A DNA stretch of 37,161 bases from assembly GCF_004791165.1 (NCBI RefSeq), contig NZ_SRUZ01000016.1, positions 13,148 through 50,308 of the forward strand. The letters are read 5' to 3'. The notes under the pieces are model-generated. The model worked only from the letters and a program-made list of their open reading frames with translations, ran no database searches and had not been told where the DNA came from. Numbering within the stretch: the first letter of the stretch is position 1; every line of letters begins with the position of its first letter. The DNA is from Mesorhizobium sp. M8A.F.Ca.ET.218.01.1.1 (GTDB lineage Bacteria; Pseudomonadota; Alphaproteobacteria; Rhizobiales; Rhizobiaceae). Both the position numbers and the translations under genes were made by a program. Shown here piece by piece: positions 8,673 through 17,030 of the stretch.

Positions 8673-10868
8673 TCAATTCGGCAGTCGAGGCGAGGTTGAA
8701 ACCGGCTGCAGGTCCGCTGTATTGGCCTGTGACATCGGAAAGAGCTTGGACAGAACGGACTGCTTCGTTCCAAACATGTGCATCCGCCCTTCCTTCATCA
8801 TCAGCACGAAATCCACAGTGGTGAGAATGTTCGGACGGTGCGCGACGATCGCCACGATGCCGCGGCGCGCCTTGATTGCGAGGATCGCCTCGGCGAGCGC
8901 CCTTTCGCCTTCCATGTCGAGATTGGAGTTGGGCTCGTCGAGGACGACCATGAACGGATTTCCATAGAGTGCCCGTGCCAAGGCAACGCGCTGGCGCTGC
9001 CCGGCTGAGAGCGCGGTCCCGCCCTCTCCGATCTGAGTCTCGTAGCCATTCGGAAAACCGATGATTAGCTCATGGACGCCCGCCGCGCGGGCGGCGGCGA
9101 CAATGGCCCGCGGGTCCGATCCAGGATCGAAGCGGGCGATGTTGGCGGCAACCGTTCCCGCGAACAGTTCGACGTCCTGCGGAAGGTAACCTATGTGGCG
9201 GCCAAGACGCTCCGACGACCACTGATCGAGCGCGGCACCATCAAGCTTGATACGCCCCGCTAGCGGTCGCCATGCGCCGACCAGCCCACGAGCCAGGCTG
9301 GATTTGCCGGAGCCACTTGGTCCGATGATGCCAAGCACCGAGCCCGCGTCCAGGCTGAAGTCCACGCCTCGCACGATGACCCGTTGCACGCCTGGTGCAC
9401 CGATCGTGATGTTCTCAATCGTCAAGTTCGAACCGGGCACCGGAAGTGCCATCGGCTGAGCGTCTTGCGGCAATCGGGCGAGCAACTGGCTCAGCCTGCT
9501 CCAGCTCTGGCGTGCGGCCACGAAGCTGCGCCAATGGGCGATGGCAAGATCGACAGGCGCAAGCGCACGGCCCGCGAGGATGGAGCCGGCGATGATGATC
9601 CCGGACGTCGCCTCGCCTTGGATCACCAGCCAGGCCCCTATACCAAGCATTGCCGACTGGAGCATCAGCCGCAAGGCGCGGGCGAAGCTGCCGAAGCCGC
9701 CTACGATATCGCTGACATGCTGCTGTTGCGTGAGATATTCGCGGCTCGCCTCCCGCCAATGGTCGTGTAGGCGGCTGCCCATTCCCATTGCCGCGAGAAC
9801 CTCCGCGTTGCGGCGACTGGCTTCGGCTAAGCCGTTGCGCTTCACGCCCGTCGAAACCGCGGCGCCCATTGGTTTGCGCGTGAAGACCTCGGTCGCCGCC
9901 GTCAGCGCCACCAACACGATTGCACCGCAAATCGCCGCAATTCCGAGGGTCGGATGAAGGCTCCATATGATTGCCAGATAAAAGGGCATCCACGGAAAGT
10001 CGAAGAGTGTGCTTGGCCCCGGGCTCGACAGAAACACGCGGATGTTGTCGAGATCGCGTTGCGGCTGCAGCCCATCGCCCTGGTGGCCGATGTACAAGGG
10101 CAGCCTCGACACGGCTGTGAATACGCGCCCCCCGACCGTTTCGTCCAGTTCTCCACCGATCCTGGTCATGATGCGGCTGCGCACGAGATCGATGACCGCC
10201 TGCCCGACAAACAGAACGCCGGCCAATATCGCCATGGCTACCAGAGTCGGAACGCTGCGGCTTGGCAGTACGCGATCGTAGACCTGCAACATGAACATCG
10301 CTCCGGTCAGCATGAGGATGTTGCTCACGCCGCTAAAAACCGCGACTCCCGCGAATGCTGCCTTGCAGGAACGCAACGCACAGGCCAGTTCCGAACCGGG
10401 CGCCGGCTGGATGTCTCTTGCCGAGGGGCTGGCGCCGGCGTTCGTGGACGCGCTTGGCAAGCCGCCCCTTCGCCTTGCCTTGCGGGCGGCTGCGAGCAGC
10501 AGCAAGCCCACCGCCGCGAACGCCAGCCAAACCGGAAGAGCGTCTGGACCAGCCAGCAAGACCAGTGGATCGGAGAAGTATCCCCGGTCCACCACGAAAT
10601 CGGTCCACGGTCGCGGCAGCCAGTTGCGGCCGAGGTCAACGTGGCGCCGCAGAAATGCAGCTCCCGCAAGCGCAAGAGCGAGGAGGAGCAGGATTGCACC
10701 TGGAATGCGCGATCGGATGATGGCGCGGTGGCGCGGGGCGTAACGCACCGTCGTCTTGCGGCGCGCCGTTGCACGGAGGAGATTGAGCCGCCTCTGCTCC
10801 GCTTTGGCGTGGGAATTCGCCCGGCGGAAGCGATTTCCCACCACTGTCAGTGCTGGCCCAAGGCTCAT
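8673..10868 (-). CDS. prsD: Type I secretion ABC transporter with extended N-terminus (PrsD-like)
   Basis: The ATP-driven inner-membrane component of a type I protein exporter. I prefer ATG 10868 (MSLGPALTVV; GGGG about 6 bases upstream) over an earlier TTG, giving 731 residues. Canonical parts: exporter transmembrane domain from about residue 163 (MLQVYDRVLPSRSVPTL), Walker A GPSGSGKSS (516-524), signature LSAGQRQRVALA (621-), Walker B VVLDEPNSNLD (641-), H-loop AHRP. Before the standard domain there are about 160 extra residues with two additional predicted membrane segments (about 55-73 and 112-128) joined by an aromatic-rich loop. Usual PrsD/HlyB-like proteins without a peptidase domain are about 560-600 residues. 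The gene precedes the adaptor gene by 30 bp. Cargo is not proven. Confidence 0.9.
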   Translation of the reverse strand: MSLGPALTVVGNRFRRANSHAKAEQRRLNLLRATARRKTTVRYAPRHRAIIRSRIPGAILLLLALALAGAAFLRRHVDLGRNWLPRPWTDFVVDRGYFSDPLVLLAGPDALPVWLAFAAVGLLLLAAARKARRRGGLPSASTNAGASPSARDIQPAPGSELACALRSCKAAFAGVAVFSGVSNILMLTGAMFMLQVYDRVLPSRSVPTLVAMAILAGVLFVGQAVIDLVRSRIMTRIGGELDETVGGRVFTAVSRLPLYIGHQGDGLQPQRDLDNIRVFLSSPGPSTLFDFPWMPFYLAIIWSLHPTLGIAAICGAIVLVALTAATEVFTRKPMGAAVSTGVKRNGLAEASRRNAEVLAAMGMGSRLHDHWREASREYLTQQQHVSDIVGGFGSFARALRLMLQSAMLGIGAWLVIQGEATSGIIIAGSILAGRALAPVDLAIAHWRSFVAARQSWSRLSQLLARLPQDAQPMALPVPGSNLTIENITIGAPGVQRVIVRGVDFSLDAGSVLGIIGPSGSGKSSLARGLVGAWRPLAGRIKLDGAALDQWSSERLGRHIGYLPQDVELFAGTVAANIARFDPGSDPRAIVAAARAAGVHELIIGFPNGYETQIGEGGTALSAGQRQRVALARALYGNPFMVVLDEPNSNLDMEGERALAEAILAIKARRGIVAIVAHRPNILTTVDFVLMMKEGRMHMFGTKQSVLSKLFPMSQANTADLQPVSTSPRLPN

Positions 10869-10997
10869 GTCAAACCCCTGAGGTGCCAAGGTCGGACTAT
10901 CTCAGGCCGTTCAAGGCACAACGAACCCAAGAGCGTTGCGAAGCAACGATCGCGGCCCTGAAGCAAAGCTTTGCTCGAGGAAGTGGGCATATTCGTG

Positions 10998-12350
10998 CTA
11001 TTGGCCGACAATGCTTGGCTGGAGGCCCTCCGCATTTGGGCTCCCCATTGTTCCGGAAGTGTCCGGCGCGTAGAACCCTTTGTTGGCCGCGATCGAAACC
11101 TCGATGACATCGCCAGCTAGAACTTCCGTATTTTCATTGGCGATGATGTCGTGGGCGACTTTCCGGTCGCGCCTGAAGATCGAGATCTTCACGGAGCCTT
11201 GCAAGTCGTCGAAGGTCCGCTGTTCGCCATATGTAAATATAAAGAGAAGCTTGTCGGCGACATACCTTATTTGGCTTTGAATTTTCCCCAGCTCGACCTG
11301 CGTGTCTTGGGTCTGCGAGATCAAGTCCATTTCATAACTCTGCTTCTTTTTTCGAAGCTCGCTTTCAGCGGTCAGCATCGCCTGCTGCGCCTGCTCCTGC
11401 TGCAGCTCGGTCTGCGAAAGTTCGGCGCGATAGCTGGTATGTGCTCGTTCGGCCGTCATGACATTCGAATTGGTGACCAGGCCTTTTTCCCGCAATGACC
11501 GGGCAGACTGCAGTTCCTCGAGTTGAATGTCCGCGGTCTTTTCTCGTTCCTTTCGAGTGGCAGCGACCATATCCGCTTCCTTCCTGGCCCGCTCCAACGA
11601 GACATCAAGGTAGGAAATGTCGTCCCGATATGCGGCGAGGCGGGCGTCCAACTGCGCCTGTTCAGACGCTACGATGTCGTCAATCAAGTGTCCGCCAAAC
11701 TCGACAGGCGGATCGGGCGGAGCAACGAAAGATTTGTCCTGGCGGCTTTCCGCCTGGAGCCGGGCGAGCCGAACCTTTAGGCGATATTCCTCGATCGCCA
11801 GACCTGCCCGCGCGCTGCGCAGATCAGCTATTTGCAAGGCCGGCTCCGTGTTTCCCACGGCGGTAGCCCGAAAGCCACCTGCTATAGCCAGTGCATGACG
11901 AACCGTTATTCCGGGTTGAAACGGGTACGATCCGGGATGAGCCACCGTTCCGGAAATAAAGAATGGCCGGTACTGACCGATCTCCACTTTCACGAAAGGA
12001 TCGAGGATGAGCTTCTGCTCCTGAAATGCACGCTGAATGGCCTTCGAAAGGACAACGCTGGTGAGGCCGCGCGCCTGAACATCGCCCAACATGGGAAGCG
12101 ATATCGAACCGCGATCATCGACCACGACTTCCAGCGGATAGGATGGCTCGCCAATCACGGATACACGCAGGACGTCACCGGTGTCGAACGTATAGCCGTC
12201 CGCACGGGATGCATCTGCGGTGAGCAGAACAATGGCAATGGCCAGACCGCCAATCATTGCGAGCGTGCGGCTGGCCGGAAAAAGCCGTCGGACCCAATCC
12301 TCCATTAGCGAAGGCCCGGAAGGAAAGTGCTGGTCTGCACGCAAACGCAT
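10998..12350 (-). CDS. exoF: ExoF-like polysaccharide export protein (OPX family) with long coiled coil
   Basis: A 450-residue protein starting at ATG 12350, with GGAG 7 bases upstream. A hydrophobic signal segment (about 30-49, ending in ASRA) precedes the polysaccharide export domain (YTFDTGDVLRVSVIGEPSYP, about 52-125) and an SLBB-type domain (ISGTVAHPGSYPFQPG). A long coiled-coil region follows (about 190-350, rich in E/Q/R/K with heptads), then a short C-terminal domain. This layout matches the rhizobial ExoF type rather than the E. coli Wza type, and no lipobox cysteine is seen. It would act in the periplasm or outer membrane with the ExoP-like copolymerase to export the polysaccharide. 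It lies 125 bp downstream of the glycosyltransferase and 129 bp upstream of the PrsD-like gene. Confidence 0.88.
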   Translation of the reverse strand: MRLRADQHFPSGPSLMEDWVRRLFPASRTLAMIGGLAIAIVLLTADASRADGYTFDTGDVLRVSVIGEPSYPLEVVVDDRGSISLPMLGDVQARGLTSVVLSKAIQRAFQEQKLILDPFVKVEIGQYRPFFISGTVAHPGSYPFQPGITVRHALAIAGGFRATAVGNTEPALQIADLRSARAGLAIEEYRLKVRLARLQAESRQDKSFVAPPDPPVEFGGHLIDDIVASEQAQLDARLAAYRDDISYLDVSLERARKEADMVAATRKEREKTADIQLEELQSARSLREKGLVTNSNVMTAERAHTSYRAELSQTELQQEQAQQAMLTAESELRKKKQSYEMDLISQTQDTQVELGKIQSQIRYVADKLLFIFTYGEQRTFDDLQGSVKISIFRRDRKVAHDIIANENTEVLAGDVIEVSIAANKGFYAPDTSGTMGSPNAEGLQPSIVGQ

Positions 12351-12475
12351 CGTCGTACTCCGTTGTCTTGCCTGCGGTCAGGACCAATCGACATTCGTCG
12401 GACGGAGCGTGACAGCAAGGTAGGGTTCGAGCAGTAAGCCTTGAAAATCCGGACTCCGTCGAAGGAGAAAAGGGA

Positions 12476-13696
12476 TCAAAATCCGGGCAGTCCTAAAGGT
12501 TGCTTGGCGAGGCCGTCGCGAATTCGCGGGTCGTTTGGCCTTCCTGCTGAAAGGGTTGACTCGAGAGCGGATTGATAGATCAGCTCGACCCTATCGCACA
12601 TTGTATCCAACCCCCAGGATGCCAGGTCGGTGAGTTTCGCGCTCTCAGCCAATCGAGCGCGGTAGTGTTCATTTTGGAGAAGGTCGGCGATCGCCGCCGC
12701 CGCGGCGCCAACGTCTTCTGCCGGCGTCACAATTCCATTCACGCCATGCTTTACAACCTCTTCCACTCCCGGCAGATGCGAGACCACACTGGCTCGACCG
12801 CCCGCCAGGTACTGCATCATGACGCGAGGCAGTCCTTCTCGCATCGAGGTCAGCACACACACGTCCGCCAGACTGATCAGTCGCTCGGGCTCGCTATGGT
12901 AGCCGATCATGCGAACGTTGTTTGCGTACGGGGATCGTGCAATCGCCGACTCAATAGCGGATCGCGCCGGCCCCTCGCCGGCCAAGAGCAGCCGCACGTT
13001 CGGAACTCGGTCGACGACCTGCCCAAATGCTTCAATGAACTCTATATGGCGTTTTCGCGGTTCCAGCGCGGCCAGCATCAGGATCACCGGTGGCTTAGGC
13101 TCTCCGACAGCCGTCCCCAGGAGCAGATGCGATTGCTGTGGCCATTGCGCGTTCGCGAAGCGCTTCAGATCGAAGCCGGAGTGGACGACGTGGTGCTGAT
13201 CGGCGCTACCCAAATGATTGGCGATGCAAATGTCACGCATAGCCTGGCTGACATCGATGAAAGCCTGTGTACACTTCGCGGCCAAGCGTTCGGCAGCCAG
13301 GTACATCAGCCTCTGCGCATTGCCCACATGCACGAAGGGCAAAATGTGCACGCCATGTATGATGCAGGGGATATTGGCTTCCCTTGCAGCGAGGCGGCCG
13401 ACGATGCCGGCCTTGCTTTGATGGGTGTGCACGATGTCAGGCCGCCAGTCGCGCATAAGGCGCGTGAGTTGGCCAAATGCAGAAATGTCACGGGATGGCG
13501 AAATCGAGTTGATGAGCCGCTCAAGAGTCTCAACCCGAACGGCTTCGGCAACTGACATCCGCAAATTCGGATCGTACTCCTCGCCGTGAACCAAACGCAC
13601 TTCGTGGCCGTGCCGCGCCTGAGCGAGACAGCAGGCCAATGTGTTCTCTTCGGAACCTCCCCGAAGAAGTCGGGTGAGCACATGGAGGATTTTCAT
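12476..13696 (-). CDS. Glycosyltransferase family 4 (GT-B fold)
   Basis: A 406-residue cytosolic glycosyltransferase from ATG 13696 (MKILHVLTRLLRGGSEEN), with AAGG upstream; the frame extends 17 codons further without a better site. The N-terminal Rossmann half carries RLLRGGSE and VHTHQSKAG; the C-terminal donor half carries MLAALEPRKRH, LLAGEGP and the SMREGLPRVMMQYLAGG acceptor/donor motif. At the second position of the family's E-x7-E motif there is Gln instead of Glu (EGLPRVMMQ), as also happens in some other GT4 members. It probably adds one sugar to the lipid-linked repeat unit. It is the only clear glycosyltransferase in the window, so the others must lie elsewhere. The sugar donor cannot be inferred. 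Confidence 0.88.
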   Translation of the reverse strand: MKILHVLTRLLRGGSEENTLACCLAQARHGHEVRLVHGEEYDPNLRMSVAEAVRVETLERLINSISPSRDISAFGQLTRLMRDWRPDIVHTHQSKAGIVGRLAAREANIPCIIHGVHILPFVHVGNAQRLMYLAAERLAAKCTQAFIDVSQAMRDICIANHLGSADQHHVVHSGFDLKRFANAQWPQQSHLLLGTAVGEPKPPVILMLAALEPRKRHIEFIEAFGQVVDRVPNVRLLLAGEGPARSAIESAIARSPYANNVRMIGYHSEPERLISLADVCVLTSMREGLPRVMMQYLAGGRASVVSHLPGVEEVVKHGVNGIVTPAEDVGAAAAAIADLLQNEHYRARLAESAKLTDLASWGLDTMCDRVELIYQSALESTLSAGRPNDPRIRDGLAKQPLGLPGF

Positions 13697-13756
13697 TTGC
13701 CAATACCTTAGGGGACATGAAATCCAGGGCGGCGCATTCGAGCGCAAAATCGAATT

Positions 13757-14200
13757 TCACGCGGCCGCATCGACGTCCGACAGCGACCGCGGCGCCGGCA
13801 CTTCTGCGCTGTTCGCCGCTGGCCGGTCATGCTTGAACTGTTCGGCGCCGGGCAAGGCATGGAGCCAGGTCTCGCGTCTTGAGGTCCACAATTCATATTC
13901 GGGCACGAGATCGGTCGGCACGACGTCGAGGCTGCCGATCATCACCTCAGCCTCATTGTCGTCGACCCGGGCGACGCGGCCGCCGCAGGTCTGGCAGAAG
14001 CTGCGCGTGCCGTAGGAGCTGACGAGGCCCGTCTTTTCGAAGGCCTCGCGCGGCCAGATGGCAAATGCCGAATAGGTCGAGCCGCCGGCCTTGCGGCAAT
14101 CCTTGCAATGGCAAAGACCAATGCGGAGCGGCGGACCGCGGACCGAGAACTGCACGCCGCCGCACAGGCAACTGCCGGTCCTGCGTATGGTTTCGGACAT
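13757..14200 (-). CDS. GFA-family (CENP-V/GFA domain) zinc protein
   Basis: A 147-residue protein starting at ATG 14200, with GGAGG 5 bases upstream. It has the zinc-binding cysteine layout of the glutathione-dependent formaldehyde-activating (GFA) family: CLCGGV near residue 12, CHCKDCR about 25 residues later, then a CQTCGG zinc knuckle in the middle. The family adopts a Mss4-like fold and binds two zinc ions; most members have no known substrate, and the name overstates what is known. A role in polysaccharide synthesis is not evident, so it may be a passenger in the cluster. It lies 60 bp upstream of the glycosyltransferase and about 260 bp downstream of the kinase-like gene, on the same strand. 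Confidence 0.88.
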   Translation of the reverse strand: MSETIRRTGSCLCGGVQFSVRGPPLRIGLCHCKDCRKAGGSTYSAFAIWPREAFEKTGLVSSYGTRSFCQTCGGRVARVDDNEAEVMIGSLDVVPTDLVPEYELWTSRRETWLHALPGAEQFKHDRPAANSAEVPAPRSLSDVDAAA

Positions 14201-14459
14201 GGCAACCTCCGTCATTGCGTGCTGTTGTGGGCCGGATGGGACAGGTGCTCGCCCCGAAACGGAGCCATATTCACTCGTTCAAGTCAGAGCCCCGTGCCGA
14301 TCGTGGGATGAAACAGGCTCTATCGGCGCGCCGCTATCGAGCGCGAGCGTTCGGCGGCTTTCCCACGCCTCGCAGGGAACACCTGTCGTTTCGCGATGGC
14401 GGAAGGCCGCGCATCGGGGTCTGTTTGGATACTGGCCGATGAGCTGCCCGCCCTGCCTC

Positions 14460-16265
14460 TCACAAAGACAGCCAGATATGCCTGAACAGTTCCCGTCCGA
14501 CCGCCTCGATGCCAGCGCTTGCGTCAACGGTTCGGATGTTCTTATCCTTGGCTCGCAACTCCGCCATCAGCGATAGCCGCGCGTCGAAGGCTTCTTTCCT
14601 GATTTCTCCCGGCTTTCGCTGCTCGGAGACGGCAAAATCTGAAACCAGGTGCAAAGTGAGGTGTGGCCGGCATTGTGCCATCTTTTGATAGAGCCTTTGC
14701 TCGAGGCGAGCGAGAACTGACAGGCCTGGGACGGAGAAGAGGTGCGGTGGGATGGTCGGCCCGTCCAGATATCCGGTACACAGCGCCTGCGGCCACCTGT
14801 CACAAATGACGATCAGGCCGCGCGTAGCCCATCGATGCGCACGTTTCACGACAGCGTATCGCTCAAACGCGATCAAAACTGCCCAGAATGCCAGCGCGGT
14901 AGCGGCGAGTCCTCCCTTCGACCAATTTCGGCTGACGGAGCTGTTGCCACCATCGTGCTGGGCCAACGACTTTAGGCGGCGTCTGTAGGGAAAAACCAGA
15001 GTCTGCAACGCCTTGCGGAGCCACCACCCATTGCCGTCTCCGATTCCGACATAGGCTTGCGCACACCCGAATTTCCATCGAAATATCCGTGTCAGCCGAT
15101 CAGCTTGAGTGCTCTTTCCCATGCCATCAGGACCGACGAGCGCCACTACAAAGCCACCAGCCGCAGGCCGTCTCTTTGGTGGGAATGTGCCGGGCATCAG
15201 GCGCTGAAGGGCCCTCAACGCCAGATATGAGGTCTTGCGGGCCAGGTGAACAACGGCATCGGCGATCCCGTAACCTCCTGCAAAACCGCAGGCTTCACGG
15301 ATTGAACGCCGGAGCCTGGCAAGATCCCTGCGGTTTGCCATCAAACCGTCGACGCTTTGCAGAAACCTGCAGCTCGTCAATCTGCTGCCGCCAAGCGTGT
15401 ATTCCGCGACATCCAGGCCTTGCTGGCCTGACGGCAGTGGCGGGCGCGCAAACTGGTCCCTCCAATCACCACCAACGGTGATCCACTGTCGCCAAGGCAA
15501 TGCCCAGGTCCGGAAGGCGAAGCGGGCAATGGCTATTCGAATCTCGTCCTCGGGGGAGACGACCGGAATAGACACCCCATCCACACAAATTGACTCCCAT
15601 CGTGTAATCGCCGCATAGTCGAATACCGGATATCGTTTGCGGAATTCCCAGCCGATACGGATCCCGATATGCATGTCGAGATGGAGATAGCGGCCATTTG
15701 GAAAGTCAGGCAGGAACCAGTCCTCCCGGCCGGCACAGACATTGTCGTAGCAAGACAGGCTGACGCCGCGACGACCGTGCAGCTTGCTCACGATCGAACA
15801 GAAGACCGGGTAGTCGTGCTTGTCCAAAAGGAGATCCAGATCGTCGCGGCCCGCAAGTCCGCTTTGCAGGGACGCGAGATCCTGAATTATTCCGTACTTC
15901 AGGCCGCTCTCATTGAATGCTCGAAACAGTTCGGTGGCGGTCGGAAGGGCCGGGACTGTTTCGAGGGGCAGCAAGGCGGCGCTTGCGTCGGTTTGAGAAA
16001 CACCGACATCTGCTTTGTTGATCGACGGGCTCGCCCCAACCGCCCTGGCTGGCGCTGGAACGTTCACCCCCGGCGTCAACGCTTCGACCACCATGCTTGC
16101 CTTGGCTTTTGGAACCCAGCGCCGATATTGTTGCGGCTGCAGGCCGTCCCTAGGCTCTCCAGGATCCGCCGGACAGTAGCTTCCGGGTTTGGATTTACGT
16201 GAAGGTTGCAAGGGGTTCCCCTGGTTGATCGCGTCGAGCGTCATTCGCTCATCGTCGCCGGTCAT
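14460..16265 (-). CDS. Fusion of nucleotidyltransferase-like domain and thymidylate-kinase-like P-loop domain
   Basis: A 601-residue protein. After a disordered-looking N-terminus (about 1-105) comes a domain (about 110-300) with GRDDLDLLLDKHD (139-151) and LHLDMHIG (194-201), an arrangement of acidic residues like that of minimal nucleotidyltransferase folds. The C-terminal half (about 370-601) resembles thymidylate kinase: Walker A GPDGMGKST (378-386), a VICDRWPQ motif, and a late HLTLHLVSDF strand. A housekeeping Tmk is about 210 residues without such a front domain, so this is not the essential enzyme. Such fusions occur in polysaccharide loci, where they may phosphorylate or nucleotidylate a sugar or lipid; the reaction is unknown. 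The start at 16265 is uncertain; a shorter form could begin near residue 58. Confidence 0.8.
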   Translation of the reverse strand: MTGDDERMTLDAINQGNPLQPSRKSKPGSYCPADPGEPRDGLQPQQYRRWVPKAKASMVVEALTPGVNVPAPARAVGASPSINKADVGVSQTDASAALLPLETVPALPTATELFRAFNESGLKYGIIQDLASLQSGLAGRDDLDLLLDKHDYPVFCSIVSKLHGRRGVSLSCYDNVCAGREDWFLPDFPNGRYLHLDMHIGIRIGWEFRKRYPVFDYAAITRWESICVDGVSIPVVSPEDEIRIAIARFAFRTWALPWRQWITVGGDWRDQFARPPLPSGQQGLDVAEYTLGGSRLTSCRFLQSVDGLMANRRDLARLRRSIREACGFAGGYGIADAVVHLARKTSYLALRALQRLMPGTFPPKRRPAAGGFVVALVGPDGMGKSTQADRLTRIFRWKFGCAQAYVGIGDGNGWWLRKALQTLVFPYRRRLKSLAQHDGGNSSVSRNWSKGGLAATALAFWAVLIAFERYAVVKRAHRWATRGLIVICDRWPQALCTGYLDGPTIPPHLFSVPGLSVLARLEQRLYQKMAQCRPHLTLHLVSDFAVSEQRKPGEIRKEAFDARLSLMAELRAKDKNIRTVDASAGIEAVGRELFRHIWLSL

Positions 16266-16461
16266 CGTATCGGCAGCCTATTGGCCCTGATTTCGTTGAG
16301 ACGCAGCCCCCGATGTTTTCGATGCCGGGCTGCAGCCTCGGACGTCGCCTTGCAAGCTGCCGCATCGAGGGTGAATTGGGTGGCCAACTCATCCTTCCTT
16401 CGCCGGATAGTTTCGGCATCGTCCGAGCAAAAAATATTATACGAGAAATAACGGATAGAAT

Positions 16462-17016
16462 TCAGGATATAATCGAAAGTTTATCTCGGTCGATCGTGAT
16501 TTGAATAGAACGGTTCATTATATCAAGAAGAATTTTTACCGCTCCAGCACTTCCGACATGATCAAGAACGCCAAGCTGCTCCGAAAACGGCCCGTCTATG
16601 ACTCTAACTCTTTGACCTGGCCTCAATAAGATATCGGGGTGCAAAATTCCGTCCTCGTCGGTTGCGGCTATCAAGGACTCGATCACACCGTATGGTGCCG
16701 GGACCGGCATTCCTTTGCTCATGACAAGTTTTCGCACGCCGACGGTTGAGTTGATCGGGTACCAACTCTGCTGAGCAGCCAGCGAGACGAACAGATAGCA
16801 GTCGAAATACGCACTTGCGACGTTTCTGACAATGCGAGCGTGGCGAACGGTTCGCCTTCGCTTGGGCAGGTATGTTCGGAAGTTCTGCGATAGCAGGTGC
16901 CGCTCCGCCAAGCTCTCGGAATGTTGGTGCGTCTGGATCACGTACCAACGCGTAAGGTCCCCGCCGTAAGTTTTTCCTACCGGGAAGCGATCCTGGTATA
17001 ATTCAGCGTGCTGCAT
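16462..17016 (-). CDS. NusG/RfaH-like transcription elongation factor
   Basis: A 184-residue protein with an NGN domain (about 22-120: RWYVIQTHQHSESLAERHL, then TYLPKRRR and YFDCYLFVSL) and a C-terminal KOW-type segment (GQRVRVIDGPFSEQLGVL, about 153-170). It is a specialised NusG paralogue of the RfaH/LoaP/UpxY kind, which bind RNA polymerase and reduce premature termination in long polysaccharide operons. The gene lies 14 bp after the ExoP-like gene, so the two are co-transcribed, and the factor could act on the roughly 17-kb transcript downstream. The 3' end is AT-rich. The general NusG normally sits beside secE and rplK, which are absent here, supporting the paralogue reading. Confidence 0.85.
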   Translation of the reverse strand: MQHAELYQDRFPVGKTYGGDLTRWYVIQTHQHSESLAERHLLSQNFRTYLPKRRRTVRHARIVRNVASAYFDCYLFVSLAAQQSWYPINSTVGVRKLVMSKGMPVPAPYGVIESLIAATDEDGILHPDILLRPGQRVRVIDGPFSEQLGVLDHVGSAGAVKILLDIMNRSIQITIDRDKLSIIS

Positions 17017-17030
17017 GGCGAAATATTTCT

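Noticed and set aside
9954..10961. Plus-strand open frame of 335 codons
   Set aside because: Antisense to the type I exporter ATPase, with low-complexity composition and no family.
14460..16265. Essential thymidylate kinase (tmk)
   Set aside because: Far too long, with an extra N-terminal domain and no housekeeping neighbours.
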